Part shown: in pieces, positions 22,285 to 35,016 of the stretch
How the letters are laid out: each line of letters starts with the position of its first letter
Position numbering within the stretch: the stretch's first letter is position 1
Notes under the pieces: generated by a model
What the model was told of the DNA's origin: nothing
What the model saw: only the letters and a program-made list of their open reading frames with translations
The model's database searches: none
Translations under genes and position numbers: made by a program
DNA from: Hemerocallis citrina
Taxonomy: Eukaryota > Streptophyta > Magnoliopsida > Asparagales > Asphodelaceae
DNA: 64,000 nt
Assembly: GCA_017893485.1 (NCBI GenBank)
Contig: CM030366.1
Location: forward strand, 52,668,565 to 52,732,564
Direction of reading: 5' to 3'

Positions 22285-25200
22285 TCTAACTCGTGTTTCC
22301 TCTATTTGTATTTTTCTGCTGTATTTCATTTCAGTGTACTATATTTATCAATTCAAGATCCTGTATTTTGTTTCCAGTTCTAAAAAAAGTCATTTCTTTC
22401 GTTTTAACTCAATTTTGTGCCCGATTTATTTTACTTGCATCTTTCCTATCAGCTCACATTTGCTACTCTTCTAAGGATTTTAACGGATTCATCTCATCAA
22501 ATTCATATAGCCTAATTATAGTGATTTTTTGACTCAATCTCCTTTTGGATCCTACTCAAACCTGCTATCCAATAACCCAAAACCCGCAACCCCACTATAT
22601 AATACCCTAATCACTCTAACCCTAACCCTAATTAACCCCTCCAACCCTAGCTGCACCCCACACACATAGCCGCCCTATACTATTCATCATCCCCTACCTC
22701 TCGCCTTTTCGTCTCCCTTTGCCGTCCTTCGACCCCAGCCTCGTCATCGTCTCCTCATCATCCTCATCCCCACACATCGCACCCTCAGTCGAACCCATCA
22801 ACTTCGTCATCTCCACTGCCGAACCCACCACTTCTTCGACCACCGAAACCATTACCCATTGCCCTGGTGCTTCATCCTCATCATCATCCCCCACCGCTAC
22901 ACCCCTTCATCACCTCGCCATTGCCAAACCCCCTAGCTTTCGCCGTCGCCTCACCCACACCGCTCCTCAGTTTCCTTCTCCAAAACAGAACTCTGACCAC
23001 CCATCATCGCCGTCGTCGCCCTTCGTCGACTGCTCCCCAATCGAGGTCCTCGATGCTTCTGCCGCGATGCCACCGTAGCCACAGTCGGAACTTCTCCGCA
23101 CCATTGCCTCTGTGTGATCGGGAGAGAGCGAGTTTGAATCTCGATCGTCCGATCTCCTCATGATCGCCGCCATCATCAATTAGATCAGATCTTTGCCTCT
23201 CGATCTCTTCACAATTCGGATCATAATCTTTCTCATCAGATCATCATCAGCATCATCAGAGCATTCTGGGACTGTCCGATTGATCAAGATTTAGATCTTC
23301 ATCAATCAAATCAAATCAGAGCAATCTCAGTCGTCGATCTTTCTCGATCTTTATCATCATCAAGATCCGTGCCGATCCGATCCATCCGATCTCGATTGTC
23401 GATCAACGTCCTCATCCAATCAAGGAAAGTATCTTCTTGTACAATTCGTTGTTTTAGTACAAGCTTTTATTTAAAAATACCGCAAGTAGATTGTAGTTGT
23501 GACTCCCCTTTGGCTTGTCATTTGATGATCTCATTTTACTTGTTGCCGTCCTTATTAATTCCATGATCACAAGAGTCACAATTTTTTGTTGATATATATT
23601 TGTTTCACAACTAGTTAGATCTATTTTATCATCTAATTATTTGATCACATGAAATTAAGAATCACCTTGACTTGTAGATGTATGTTGTATGATGTATGTG
23701 TTGATTTTACTTCGTTTTAGTTGAGAAATAAATGTGAATTGCTGATTTGATATCTATTACATCCTGATTTGTATCACACACTAATTTAGACTCATAATAG
23801 TCATTAATCATGCCACTTTATATACAAGAAACCACTTTTGTTGCTGTTCCAGTTTTTACTTGCGGTTTCGAACCTGATAACATTAGATTATGGACTTGAG
23901 TTTTCAACATAAAATTTATCCCCAGATGTCTAGTTTACTACCCTTTTGATGGAAATGAATTCTGAGTTATAGTTTGTGAATTATCACCGTTTTAGTACTG
24001 CTATGTCTGAAATTTCAGATTCATAAATTTGCTGCGTCATTTTGTTTTACAATTAAATTAACTATGCTACCTGTAAGATAATGACTTGAAAATTTTTCAT
24101 GCTGATACTAGACACACTAGAGGACCTTTGAAAATATTGCTAGAATTATTTAATGAAGTTTCAGACCTGTTTCATATTTATCAACACAATTTTACAAATT
24201 CTGGCTGAACACGAATTATGTGTAGTTTGCTGTTTTGACACCTGTTGCTACAACTTTTATGTATCTTGTTTATAAGCACTAGATTCGGCAGAGAGTCTAG
24301 TTTCTAGATTTTCTGACGAATCCAAATTTGCATTCCTATAGCAATGGAAATCTCACTTTTGGTGCAGCAACATCATGCTGTCCAGAATTAGAATTCTCGT
24401 CGTTCTTGATAATTTTAAATTGTTTTAACCCTCCAATGTACTTTATACCTGGCTTAAACTTGTTCCCTGTTCTTGATCATGTTTACTTACCCTGTTTCGC
24501 ACACTTTCATGCTTGTTTTGATAATAATATAAAATAATAAGCTGGGGTTAAGGGAAAGACATTAGTAGTGGACAATATAGGTAAGTGTACTCCGAAGGGG
24601 GCTGTGTTTTCCATTACTTGGTTCATGAACTTGTTGTATCTTTAGTGTATTCATGAACCCATTACTTGGTTCATGAACTTGTTTTATCTTTAGTGCATTC
24701 ATGAACCCATGGTTTTGTTCATGAACTTGTTATAGAGTTAGTGCATTCACGAACTGATACTTGGTTCATGAACTTGTTAAATTATTTTTGTATTCATGAA
24801 CCTTGCTTACTTGATACTTGATGCCTGAGTACACCGCCCTATAAAATTCACCACTAGGTCTAAACATAACTTGTTTGTAAGTAGCAACCATGTGGTAAAA
24901 ATTTGGGACGCATGAAGTGCTACCTAGATAGAATTAAAGACTTAAGAATAACTCGTTACTTGTATTCACTTGACACCTTACTCGATATTTTTTACTCGAT
25001 ACTTGATGCAAATTACATGCTCATTTGTTACTTGTTTCTGCCACTTGTATTTGTTACCCGATCCCTTTATTTGATTTGTCTTACTTGCTAGCTAGTCTCT
25101 TGAACTTCATTACTTGTTGCATCCCTATCATATCACGTCATACACCCTTGTTTCCAAATCTTATTTTATATTTTCTTGCACTTATTTTCATATCTCTTAC

Positions 25201-25649
25201 TTGTACTACTTGCGGCCCGTAACTTGCACTAAGGGCGTCTGTCTTTGTTTTACTTTTTTTTCTTCTTCATGATAAATACAGGTTTTGGAGATCAATTGCC
25301 TGCTGGAGTTGGTGAGCAAACATTCTAAGCTTCGCTTGGGAAAATTTGCTTTAGTTATTTTGTATTTGAGTTTATTTAATTTTTATTGCTACTTGAAACT
25401 TGTAACGGGGTTGTAGTCCCGAAGTTTTTACTTCTGATCCAGATCATGAATTTATTTGCGATATTTATATTTTGTTTTAAAAGTTTTCTGTTGATTAATA
25501 AATTATTCATGCATGCGTGGTTGAGTATATTTTGCTATATTTCTTGTTATGATGCTGAGTCGATCCTACATCTTATGAATGATGAAAGTCATTGGTTGGG
25601 CTTTGTCACGTACTCATTTTCCATATTCCTTTTGGAACCGGGGCATGAA
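22285..25649 (+). mobile_element. 3' LTR of chromovirus A
   Basis: A 3.36-kb LTR after the pol stop. It begins near TCTAACTCGTG (the expected TG now TC) and ends GGGGCATGAAA. A TATA-like CTATATAATA lies near 22593. A GC-rich leader follows (22690-23160), where ORFs are low-complexity and unconvincing. Then come an AT-rich body and repeats near 24590-24800. The last 860 bases match A's 5' LTR remnant. Confidence 0.85.
24590..24800 (+). repeat. TTCATGAACTTGTT tandem units
   Basis: About four imperfect units of roughly 45-50 bases pair TTCATGAACTTGTT with GTATTCATGAACC. They occupy the place where B-type LTRs carry CAAGTATCAAG units. The 5' LTR remnant keeps only the last unit because D cut it. 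Confidence 0.65.
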
Positions 25650-25923
25650 AAATACACTGTAGTGGATTTAGTTGGGAATTTTCCTTGTTCAAACGTTGCT
25701 GATTTGGTTAACACAAGCAAATATGTATAAGGATAGTTGGAAGCCCGCCCATGCTCATCCTAGAAAAGCAAGATCTGAGTCAACCACAGAGTCGGAAGGT
25801 GCGAAAAATGGCAAATGCATGGAATAAACGACTGAGACCATTGGCTGATATGCCAACGATAGTTTGGAGGATAGTACAAGAACATACCTGGAGTAAAAGG
25901 GAAAGATGCAAGTGGGGTCAAAT
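25650..25923. other. Unassigned DNA left of solo copia LTR
   Basis: This 274-bp stretch lies between A's LTR end and the copia LTR. Removing the copia LTR rejoins it to 30574-30947. I see no recognisable protein, RNA or terminal repeats. It may be host DNA or an older repeat. Confidence 0.4.
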
Positions 25924-26160
25924 TGTTGGTGTATGCCCTAGAGGCCAGTTGTGTATTGACATTACTAGTTTACATTGTATCATGATATTTATTTCATATA
26001 TGAGGCTTTTTATTTATTGCGTTGTTTATTGTGATTAAATGAACATAATAAAATTCTTAGAATAGTAGATTCAATACCATAGGATATCAAGTGCTTGACT
26101 TGATTGTGAGATCCTATTGATTGTAATCAGAAAACTGTTCTTAAATGTCCCTAGTCAAGT

Positions 26161-29100
26161 TGTAACCCCTGTTTTCCACTTTCTGTATTTTTGGATGTAT
26201 TTTTCTTTTATTCATATTGTATCTTTTTTGGACCGTGTATTGGATCGTTTTTTTCAATATATTCATTTATTTCATTTGTCGTCTTCTTATTTGATCTCTT
26301 GATTCTTTTGTCTCCTATTGTTTCGTCTCTGATTGTTTGAGGTATTATTTTGAGCCTTATTTTATAATTGTTCATGTCCTATTTTATATTTTTGTTCCTA
26401 TCTCATTATTGGATCACCATATACCCTATTCCTCATATTGGATTTTTCTTAACCCAATAACACCCTACCGTTTTAACCCAATACTCGTTTACCCCCAGCT
26501 GTCACACACCCTAAAACCCTATATGCTCATCCTATATATTAACCTACTGTATATGCCCCCCTTCAAAAACCCTAGCCACTGTTTTCATCTAACCCTGTCA
26601 TCCCCTACCTCCGGCCTAACCCACTCCCGATCATTCCCTGTGCTTCCCCATCCTCGACGCGACCCCCCACCTCGCCTCGACATCGACCCCAGGCACCCAA
26701 CTCCCCACAGCGTCGCTCTCTCCCTCCGACGCAAGCAGACCGCAACAACAGTAGCTCCATCCGCTGATCCCTGTGTCGTCCTCCCTCAGTCAAGATGCCA
26801 TCTGCAACAATGCTAGCAACCCCAACAGCCCGCCGCGGTGCCGCTCCTCACCCTCTGTGTTGCCTCTCTCTCGATCGCAGTGATAAATAGCAGCAGCAGC
26901 GAGCACTGCCGCCGCCTTTACCGCTTGCTGTCTACTGTCTCCTCCTCGCAGTGCACACCCCGGCTCCCTCTCTCTTGTATGTGTGTGTTGATCCCGTGAG
27001 TCGTGTTCGTTGTTCGTGAGTTGTGTTTGGTTTCTTCGTTCGTTTGTTGAGTTCGTGCCCGGGACTCTGTTCCCGTTATTCTTGCTCTTTGTACCGTTTT
27101 CGTCGTCAACTATAAGGCAAGTAACTTGTATTAATTTCTGTTGCATATACAAGTACTAAATACCGCATGTAGTGTAGTTGTGTTCTAGAGATAAATCTTG
27201 TGCAAAATTCCTGTTATATCTTTTCTCTATGTGTTAATTGCATGTGGTTATCTCATTACACACCCGACATGAATTTAGACTTAGATCTAGTTAATCCTTG
27301 TCGTATATATGTATGTTGGTTGTGATCCATTAGTTGTTGTGTGAATCTTGCATTCTTGACGTGTTACTGGTATTATATCCTTTTGTTGATCTGTTAAACA
27401 CCCTATACCATGTTGTTTGGACATCTAGTATACCCTATTTCACGTTTTGTTATGATTTGGATGAGTTTCATATGATCTAGTTGATTTTATGTTTGAAGAG
27501 TAATTCTGTCCTTGTTGTTACCCCATTTTTGTCCAGTATTTTAGTCCCTATTAAGGTCAGTATATGAAAATTATTTGTGAATATGAATCATAGAGAATTC
27601 TGTCTACTTTTCAGAATTTCTGATAGATCTTAGTTTCGATTTGTAAGTTGCAAGTTATTACTATTTTACTGCAGAGGTATTTAAAATTCCAGATTCTATT
27701 TTATATGAATTATGTATGGTTATTTATTTTTATAATGATGTTAAATATAATATTTCGATCTAATATCTTGCTGAGTACAATTAAATTTGATTGGGATTTA
27801 CCCTTAATTTTTGTGGAGGGTAAATTTGAAAAAATTACACAATGATTTGGGCCAGTTTAAAAAAAGTACAAATGGTTTTTTTTTTTTAAAAAGGACACAA
27901 AAGTTTAAATTAAGTCCACTGGGTTAGTTAGGGTTAGGGTTAGTTCGGAGGGTTTATTTAAACACCTGATTAGTTAAGTGATGTTTTTTTAAACAAAATA
28001 AAAGACTAATGTGGTTTTTTTAAACAAAATGAAAGATGAAAGTGGGTTTTTTAAACCCTACCCTAACCCTAGTTAACCCAGTGGACTTAATTTAAACTTT
28101 TGTGTCCTTAAAAAAAAAACCTTTGGGTACTTTTTTTAAACTGACCCAAACCTTTGTGTACTTTTTTTAAATTTACCCTTTTTGTGGATTTAATTGATAA
28201 CTTTTATAAACTATTCTATGCTTGCAAACAACAACTATACTTGCAGAATTTTCACGCTGTTCAGTAAAGAACCTTAATTTCGACCTGATTCTTTTTGCTT
28301 TTTATAAAAACTTTGTGAATACGAATAGTAGCCCGATGTATCTATTTTATCTCCCTTTTGACGGATTGTATTTCGATTTATATTTTGTAATTTATTGCTT
28401 CTTTAGTGCTGCTGTGTTTATGATTTTCAGATTTACAAAAATTTCTGTATCTTGCTGCTTACTGATTTTATTTGACTATTCTATCTATATTGAAAAATTA
28501 TGAAACATTATTTTCTGTTACTAAACATACTAGGAAATACTCCAGATTTTTCTTGGATTTAATCAGTAAGTTTTTATGCCGCTTTCCTGTTTATGAATAC
28601 AGACTTCTGATTTCTGGCTGAACATATTTTCTAAATATAATCCTGTTTTGAGTCCTATTTTTGTGAAATACCATATGACTTATATATATTTTCTAGATTC
28701 GGCCGAGAGTCTATTTTCCAGGTTTTTTGACGGATCTAGATTTGTATATTTGTGGCAACGAAAATCCCAGATTTGGTGCAGTATTGTCTTGCTGTCCTGA
28801 ACTAGAATTTTCGTTGTCCTACCCTTTTATGAGTTGTCTATCACCTATACATGTTTATCTTTCAATTTTAACCTTTCACTTGTTTATGTCATGTTATTCT
28901 TGCTCTGTTTTGTGATACATACATGCCGGTTTGATAATAATAAAAAATAACTAAGCCGGGGTTAAGGAAAAGATCTAGTGAATAATATAGAAATGTGTAC
29001 TTAGAAGGGGGCCTGTGTTTCCCACATGATAATCTGTTATCTATTACGTGTTCATGACTACATGATACACGATTCTATTATCTGATTACCTGACTGCATA

Positions 29101-29312
29101 CTTCCCTATAGGAAGGTGTACTTAGAAGAGAACCCGTAGATTCTATCTGTCTGTTATCTGTTATCTGTTATCTGTTATCTGATACTTGAGCATACGGCCC
29201 TATACAGACCACTAAAAAATCTAAATAAAACTTTTTGAATGTAGCAACCATGTGGTAAAAGTTTGGAACGTATGAAGTACTACCTAGTTAGAATTAAATA
29301 CAAGACTTGACA
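26161..29312 (+). mobile_element. Truncated B-type gypsy LTR (E)
   Basis: It starts TGTAACCCCTG and follows the B LTR order: AT-rich start, TATA-like CTATATATTA near 26531, GC-rich leader (26580-26990), AT-rich body, and CTGTTATCTGTTATC units near 29145-29180. It stops near 29312, where B-type LTRs would have roughly 700 more bases. The missing end suggests a deletion. No target duplication is evident. A foldback element interrupts it. Confidence 0.75.
27818..28178. mobile_element. 361-bp foldback (Mutator-type) MITE
   Basis: Starts GGGTAAATTTGAAAAAATTAC and ends as its approximate inverse, TTTTTTTAAATTTACCC. The two arms pair over more than 100 bases each. It is flanked by perfect 10-bp duplications TTTTTGTGGA (27808-27817 and 28179-28188), and the uninterrupted site is visible in B's LTR near 8210. 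The 9-10 bp duplication and long arms suggest a non-autonomous Mutator relative. There is no reading frame. Confidence 0.85.
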
Positions 29313-30573
29313 TAATCTGATAATGCATAGAAACTAGTATGTGCGTAGACTGATGACCATATCTCACGGGTCATGGATATGAGATATCAAATCTTCACAT
29401 GAGTACATATTAAAGTAATAATGTACGAGACTGACCCACCATGATAACGCTGCATGGACCATTACGTAAGTGTCATAAGCAGTTCTCACAGTTACCATGG
29501 TGTATGTAGTATTTTAACTTGAAGTCACTACGGTTCCCGACATGAGAAGTTATATGTTTTAATGTCGTCAAATATTGCCTGTAATAAGGTGATTATAAAG
29601 TCGACTATTGGATATACTACAAATCATGCAAAGGGATGTGAGTGAATTAGATAGGATTTGTCTCTCTTACATAACATAAGCGATATCTATATGACCCTTA
29701 ATTGAATGAGACTGTAAAATGCATGGGCATGCTCAAATAAGCCAATATGAGATATTGAGCTCATTTGTTTTAGTAAGTCTACTCGGACATTAAGAAACCA
29801 AAGATTGAACTATATAAGGGTGACACGCTCTATGCCTTATGGTCAATTAAGAAATTTCGACAAAGGAACTAGACTATATGGTAACACGGTCATGGATAGG
29901 TTATGTCTAAATACTGACATTCCCGTTACTTGAGTAGTAGTGATGTATTGCTAGATACCACTTACTATTTGTAATACTAGAATATGATTTTAGTATTACT
30001 GTCAACGTAACGGTATCCTATAGGGTCACACACTTAGAATGGATCAAAATTAGGATTTAAATTCATAAGATAAATTTAATCGGGGATCCAATAAGACTTT
30101 TACTCCTAACATTCGTTGGACATTTAATTAGATTAAATGGGCTGACTAAAGTTCAAAGGCCCACACACGAATCTGAACCAGATCATTTTGTGAGTCCAAC
30201 AGCCGCATTACTCTCTTAGGGTTGATTTTCTGTAGCTATATATATGAGACGTATCTGTGAAAAAAGGTCACATGAGAAAACCCTAGCCGTCACTGAATTG
30301 TGAGAGAGAGAGATCGTGAGGAACATCCCCTTCCCGCGGCTAGCACCATGGCATAAGGGAAAGCATGATTTGATCAGTTCGTGTGGATACCGTAAAGGCA
30401 CAACAGTATTGCAATGTTGTGATCGACATTAACTGGAGACAACAAATCCATTATCAAGGTATAAATCCTTAAAATGATTTATGGTTTTCGCATGAATCCA
30501 TGGCTAGATTTCGATATTTCTTTGTAATTTTTCTGCTATGTATTTCATCTGAGACTACCATCGAAACCTAACT

Positions 30574-30947
30574 CAAATCCCTTAAGGGGTCTTGAGAGAT
30601 ACAATGTTTCGGGAAATTAAGAGGCTGGTGTAAGCTCTAAAGGTTAGAAACCCATCACCACATGCTTCGAAATACAGATATGGATGTTGATGTAGCTCAT
30701 ATCCGATCTGAATTTGATCCGAAAGCAACCAAACTTTCAACTGTAACATTGTATTACAGTTAGGAGCCTGAATCTAATAAGATTAGCAAGTCACCTCTCT
30801 ATGGGAAGAATTAAGTTATAGAGTCTTGATCATCATAGCTTGGAGGGATTAATGATTGAAGAAAATTCAAGGGTTCAAAAGAGAGGTATTCGTACTTTGT
30901 CATAGGTGAGCAAGTGCGGAGGTTGAAGAAACATCAGTTTCCTCCTT
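30574..30947. other. Unassigned DNA right of solo copia LTR
   Basis: This 374-bp stretch is the continuation of 25650-25923 once the copia LTR is removed. Reading frames are short and unrecognised. Confidence 0.35.
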
Positions 30948-31106
30948 TGTTAAGTACTCTCAATACAAATATTTAAGCAGAGCATATTTCGTACTCTTTT
31001 ACATAAGGTTGATTTATGAATGTATGTATGAGTGTATTTGTGTGGGTTGTATATAGGCTTTGCTTATTTATACCAAGGCTATTACCTCATCTATTCCACA
31101 AAAATG

Positions 31107-32997
31107 GGCTAAATTACAAATAACCTCACTGAACTATTCCCCATCGTGCAAAAAAATTGCCGTGAACTTTTTTTCGTGCAAAAAACCTCTGTGAACTTTT
31201 TTCGCATAAAAAACCTCTGTGAACTATATTTTCAACAAATCCAAGGTCACGATGTCAACTTTCATTACCTTTTTTGACATGTGTACAGCACATGACATAT
31301 TTTCGGACAGAATTGTCCTTGCCTGAACATTATCACAAAACCTTACTCATCTACTAAGATTGTTTAAAAAAACCTCATAGGACTAATGCTTTTATTCAGA
31401 AACCATATCTAATTATGAAATGATTAATTTCACACTCATCATAAATAGTATGACCTGCTATCAAAATTCAACAACAAATCAACCAATCCAACATCCACCA
31501 CATTGAACACATTTTCACCCAAATTATCAAAATAAATGCACAATATATAACATTCTCACATCATTTCAGAAATAAATACAACATCCAACATATTCTACAC
31601 GTGCACACCAAAAATTAACATAAGAAATATGGCACAAACTTGACCTGCACCCTGATACAAAAATCTGTCACAAATACAACAGCTCTCTTTATATCAGTTT
31701 CAAAATCAAAACCCCCTATATCCATAACGTACACTAATGTTCTGATGAGCATCAAAAGTACCAAAACAACACATATACAACACCAATGCACCTAACTGAC
31801 CACAAAAAATATCTCCTCTATACAAACCACTCTAACATATTCATTAGTACCAAAATAGCACATGCCAGTATAACCTGAAAAGTAAGATGAATAAGTAAAT
31901 GTAGTTGATTATCAGATATTTCATAAAAAAATAAAATAATACTAAAATAGGAACCTAGCTCTAATACCATGAAAATGGTATGTTATTTTTCATTGATTCA
32001 CTTGACTAGATATAATGTCTAGTGTAAATACAGGATATATAAGCACTGGATCTACTCGAAATATAACAACTAATACACCTATAGCATTATATCTGTTAAA
32101 CCAATAAAATAAAATTAATACAATTATATAATATTTAAGATCATATCTAATCCACAAAATAATATAAATATCTCCATTCCCAGTTACCCACAACATCAAG
32201 AATTTGCTCCAAGTAACTGTTCGTTTCATGAGTACCTTAGAGTTGAATCATGTAATCCATATATCAAACCTATTATTCCCATCAAATTCCCAGTATAGTC
32301 GACAATCTAACAGAACAACATAATCTAAACAACCCAAATAAAGCTAGTCACCATCTGGGCTAACAACAATCAGATTACAAAAATTCACTCTCCACAAACG
32401 AAAATGAGCCCATAAAATATAATACCCCTTTTATCAAATTCCAAATTGAAATATGAGTTGAACACAAAACACAGAAAGTTGGTACATTTGAGCTGGGTTT
32501 TTCTGGATAGAGTGGGAAAACTGGTGGGTTCTACTTGCCTGAGAGAAGTAGAATAAGAAGATGAAAGGAAAATGGGGAAGTGATTGTTTTCTATTGAGTA
32601 TATGGATGAGAATCGGAATTGAGCAGAAGCAAGGAGAATTTTGTGAATGATTACTCTTTGATCGATCAGGGTCTTAAGGGGAAATTTGAGAATATGATTA
32701 AGGGTTATGTTGATTTAGGAAAAAAATAAGGTTTTCTTAAACAACCGGAGTAAAGGAGTGGTGTTTTTTAGTACAACCTGAGTATATAGGTGATGTTTTG
32801 TGATAATGTCAGACAAGGACAATTTGTCCGAAAAATATGTCATGTGTAGTGTACGTGTCAAAGAAAGGTAATGGAAGCTGACGCTACCACCATGGGTTTT
32901 TTGAAAACATAGTTCACGAAGGGTTTTTCTACGAAAAAAGTTCACAGAGTTTTTTTTCACGAGGGGTATAGTTCAGTGAGGTTTTTGTAATTTAGCC
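31107..32997. mobile_element. Mutator-like element, 1.9 kb
   Basis: It starts GGCTAAATTAC and ends GTAATTTAGCC, with terminal inverted repeats of about 250-280 bp (31107 to about 31380, and about 32720 to 32997). Perfect 9-bp duplications ACAAAAATG (31098-31106, 32998-33006) are the hallmark of Mutator-like elements. There is no transposase. The interior contains, on the minus strand, TGGTATTAGAGCTAGG at about 31954-31969 next to a TACCATTTTCA boundary, resembling a copia LTR/PBS junction and hinting at a captured or inserted fragment. Confidence 0.9.
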
Positions 32998-33199
32998 ACA
33001 AAAATGTGACATGTTATAAGAGCTAGTTTTTTGGGTTCTAAATTATGTTAATCTTATACCATTTACATCTCTTCTTCCGCGGTCTTCTCCTACCTTTTGA
33101 GTTCTTGGTATCCACCGCTTGAGTGGCCATATCTTCTCCTTCAGATCTTAATCCTCTCTCCTTACCCTTGCTGCTGCCTTCTTCTTCAACTTTAAAGAA

Positions 33200-33505
33200 A
33201 TGGATTCAGGCGCTACTACCTTCCTTGATCTTCTTCTTCTTCTTTCTTATATTTCTTCCTTTGCTAATCTCTTGGGTTCCAAGGTTCATCTAACCCTTAT
33301 CCCTACTCAGTTGCCTCCCTCTCCTCGAGTTATTGCATCTATTCGAGTTGCAACCTCCTTCAAATATGAATCTGAGAGGATTCAAACCAAATTCCTCCAT
33401 CCTCCTTTCTCCTTCCTCTCCAGTCCACTTTCAGACCTGAGTCCACTTACAAATCCAACCCAAATCTCTCAGCACACCATGTGTTTGATGAAAATCCTGA
33501 CCTAA
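33200..33505 (+). other. Unrecognised 101-codon frame
   Basis: The frame begins MDSGATTFLDLLLLLSYISS with a hydrophobic stretch at residues 8-25, then a Ser/Pro-rich tail. It lies about 190 bases after the PBS-like site of the degenerate relic, where gag would begin, but has no gag or zinc-knuckle feature I recognise. It could be a gene fragment carried by the element, or chance. Confidence 0.2.
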
Positions 33506-33789
33506 CTCTTTTTATCCTTTTAGTTGCACACAATGAGTTTAAAGAAATTCCTAAACCAACCCACTTCATCGATAGCGAGATTGGACATCTTCTTTTCATC
33601 TCTTTAACCAATGAGGCGATATTCGAGGCACTTTATTTCATCCAATGGAGGTGAGATCCGATAATGTCCACTTGTTATCACTTTTCCATTACGGCGAGAT
33701 CCGAGGTTACTTGATCATCTTTATATATATGGGTGGCTAAGTTCAACATGATCCACTTATGAACTCTATTTCTTCAATTGGAATATCCA

Positions 33790-34060
33790 TCTTCATGCAG
33801 GGTATGCATCAAAACCTCTCAGGCTGATTCCTCAGGGGTGTGCATCAAGACCATCTTCATAATGGGTATGCGTCAAAACTCTCTTCATATTTGGCTCATG
33901 AGGGGTATGCATCGTGACCATCTTTATAAGGGGTATGCATGAAGACTATTTTCATATTTAATTCATGAAAGGTATGAATGATGAACCAGCTTCATAAGGG
34001 TATGCATTAAGATCCTCTTCATATTTGAATCATGATGGGTGTGCATCAAGACCAGAAGAC
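33790..34060 (+). repeat. Degenerate GGGTATGCATCAAGACC array
   Basis: About seven imperfect units combine GGGTATGCATCAAGACC with a TCTTCATA linker, in alternating lengths near 30-60 bases. A further unit appears at 34147-34170 beyond the 62-bp LTR relic, showing the relic landed in the array's edge. Confidence 0.7.
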
Positions 34061-34082
34061 CCTTTAGATTTGATACGTTAGG

Positions 34083-34144
34083 TGTAGTGCCCCGATTTCC
34101 GTACATTCGAAACTCGAGACATAATCGGGGCTCGGGGCATTACA
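34083..34144. mobile_element. 62-bp miniature LTR relic
   Basis: Starts TGTAGTGCCCCGATTTCC and ends CTCGGGGCATTACA, flanked by perfect TTAGG duplications (34078-34082 and 34145-34149). The end GGGGCATTACA equals that of the miniature element at 11880-13060. The start is also similar to that element's 5' terminus. It looks like an LTR reduced to its two terminal pieces. Confidence 0.65.
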
Positions 34145-35008
34145 TTAGGGGTATGTGTCGAAATCCTCTTCAAATCTGATATCTGAGAGGGCAACATAAT
34201 CCCTATTCAACCCACTTCCTTGCTTCTTCCATACAACTCTACACTTGATTAGAGATTGCCAATTTCTTAACAAAATTGTAGACAATCAATAGTCTTTAGC
34301 TTATCCATCTCCAAATTCATGTTGGTTAGTCCACCTTGAGTTTGACAAGGGGTGCTGAATGAGCTATACATTAGGTGTATATATGAGTGTGTTTATGTGA
34401 GTTGTACATAGGCTTTGCCTATCTACACCAAGGCTATTGCCTCATAACCATTTCATGTTGTAACATCCTGAATTTCTCAAATAATACACGTAAAGCTCTT
34501 TTATTTTTTACGTGTTTGGCACGTGCAATTTAATATGTGTATTTTAGCTTTAAAAGTATTTCTTATATCATGAATAAAGATTTTTTTTCTTTTCAATTAA
34601 AGCCTATTTTAATCTCTAGGCCTAATAGACAAAATCTAGCTTACTTAATTAATTAATTAATTTTAATTAGAGAGCCCACGAATTCTAGCCCATATAATTG
34701 GCCCATTAGTTATTTTTAATAACAATTAATACAACTTATAGTGTAGAGCTAATCAAGATGTAATTAATTTAACAAATTAATGTACAAACAAAATTGTAGT
34801 GTGCATTGTGTGATACGTGCATTGCACATGCACGTGCCATATGGATGATAAGACTTGGCCGGATTGTGCATGGAGTGCATGGGGGAGTGGGAGAGTGGGA
34901 GAGTGGTTATTTGATCATGGGTAGTTCTTCTAACTCCCTAATGCATCCTAGGCTCTCATCTAAACTCATCTAAACTCAATTCAACCCCCCATTTGAGCTT
35001 GAGTTTTG

Positions 35009-35016
35009 TATAAATA
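35009..35016 (+). promoter_or_regulatory. TATA box of C 5' LTR
   Basis: TATAAATA, matched by 48649-48656 in the other LTR. It is 550 bases into the LTR, followed by a transcribed-leader-like segment. Promoter assignment is inference from position and motif. Confidence 0.6.

Larger units (their letters stand above)
25924..30573 (+). mobile_element. Solo copia LTR, split by later insertion
   Basis: The left part (25924-26160) starts TGTTGGTGTATGCCC, and the right part (about 29313-30573) ends CGAAACCTAACT. Perfect CAAAT duplications flank both ends (25919-25923, 30574-30578). Together the parts make about 1.5 kb without coding sequence, so this is a solo LTR left by recombination. The start matches a common plant Ty1/copia LTR type known to me from memory. 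The B-type LTR piece at 26161 was inserted later. The terminal base has changed from A to T. Confidence 0.8.
30948..34455 (+). mobile_element. Degenerate short-LTR copia-like relic
   Basis: A direct repeat links 31018-31097 (plus 32998-33011 after the Mutator element) with 34374-34455 (plus 51432-51454 after element C). Both run through ATAGGCTTTGC, CCAAGGCTATT and CCTCAT, and end CCACAAAATGTGACA. The right copy starts TGTTGGTTAGTCC at 34320, giving an LTR near 150 bp. A PBS-like TGTTATAAGAGCTAG follows the left copy. The interior is only about 1.3 kb and lacks pol, so it is a deletion relic or a small non-autonomous element. Confidence 0.45.

Noticed and set aside
22694..23179. Open frames up to 119 codons (Ser/Pro/His-rich)
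   Set aside because: LTR leader of A with CATCAT/TCATCG simple repeats; no conserved protein.
27920..27960. Telomere-like GGTTAGGGTTAG
   Set aside because: Only two to three units and not the plant TTTAGGG; part of a foldback element arm.
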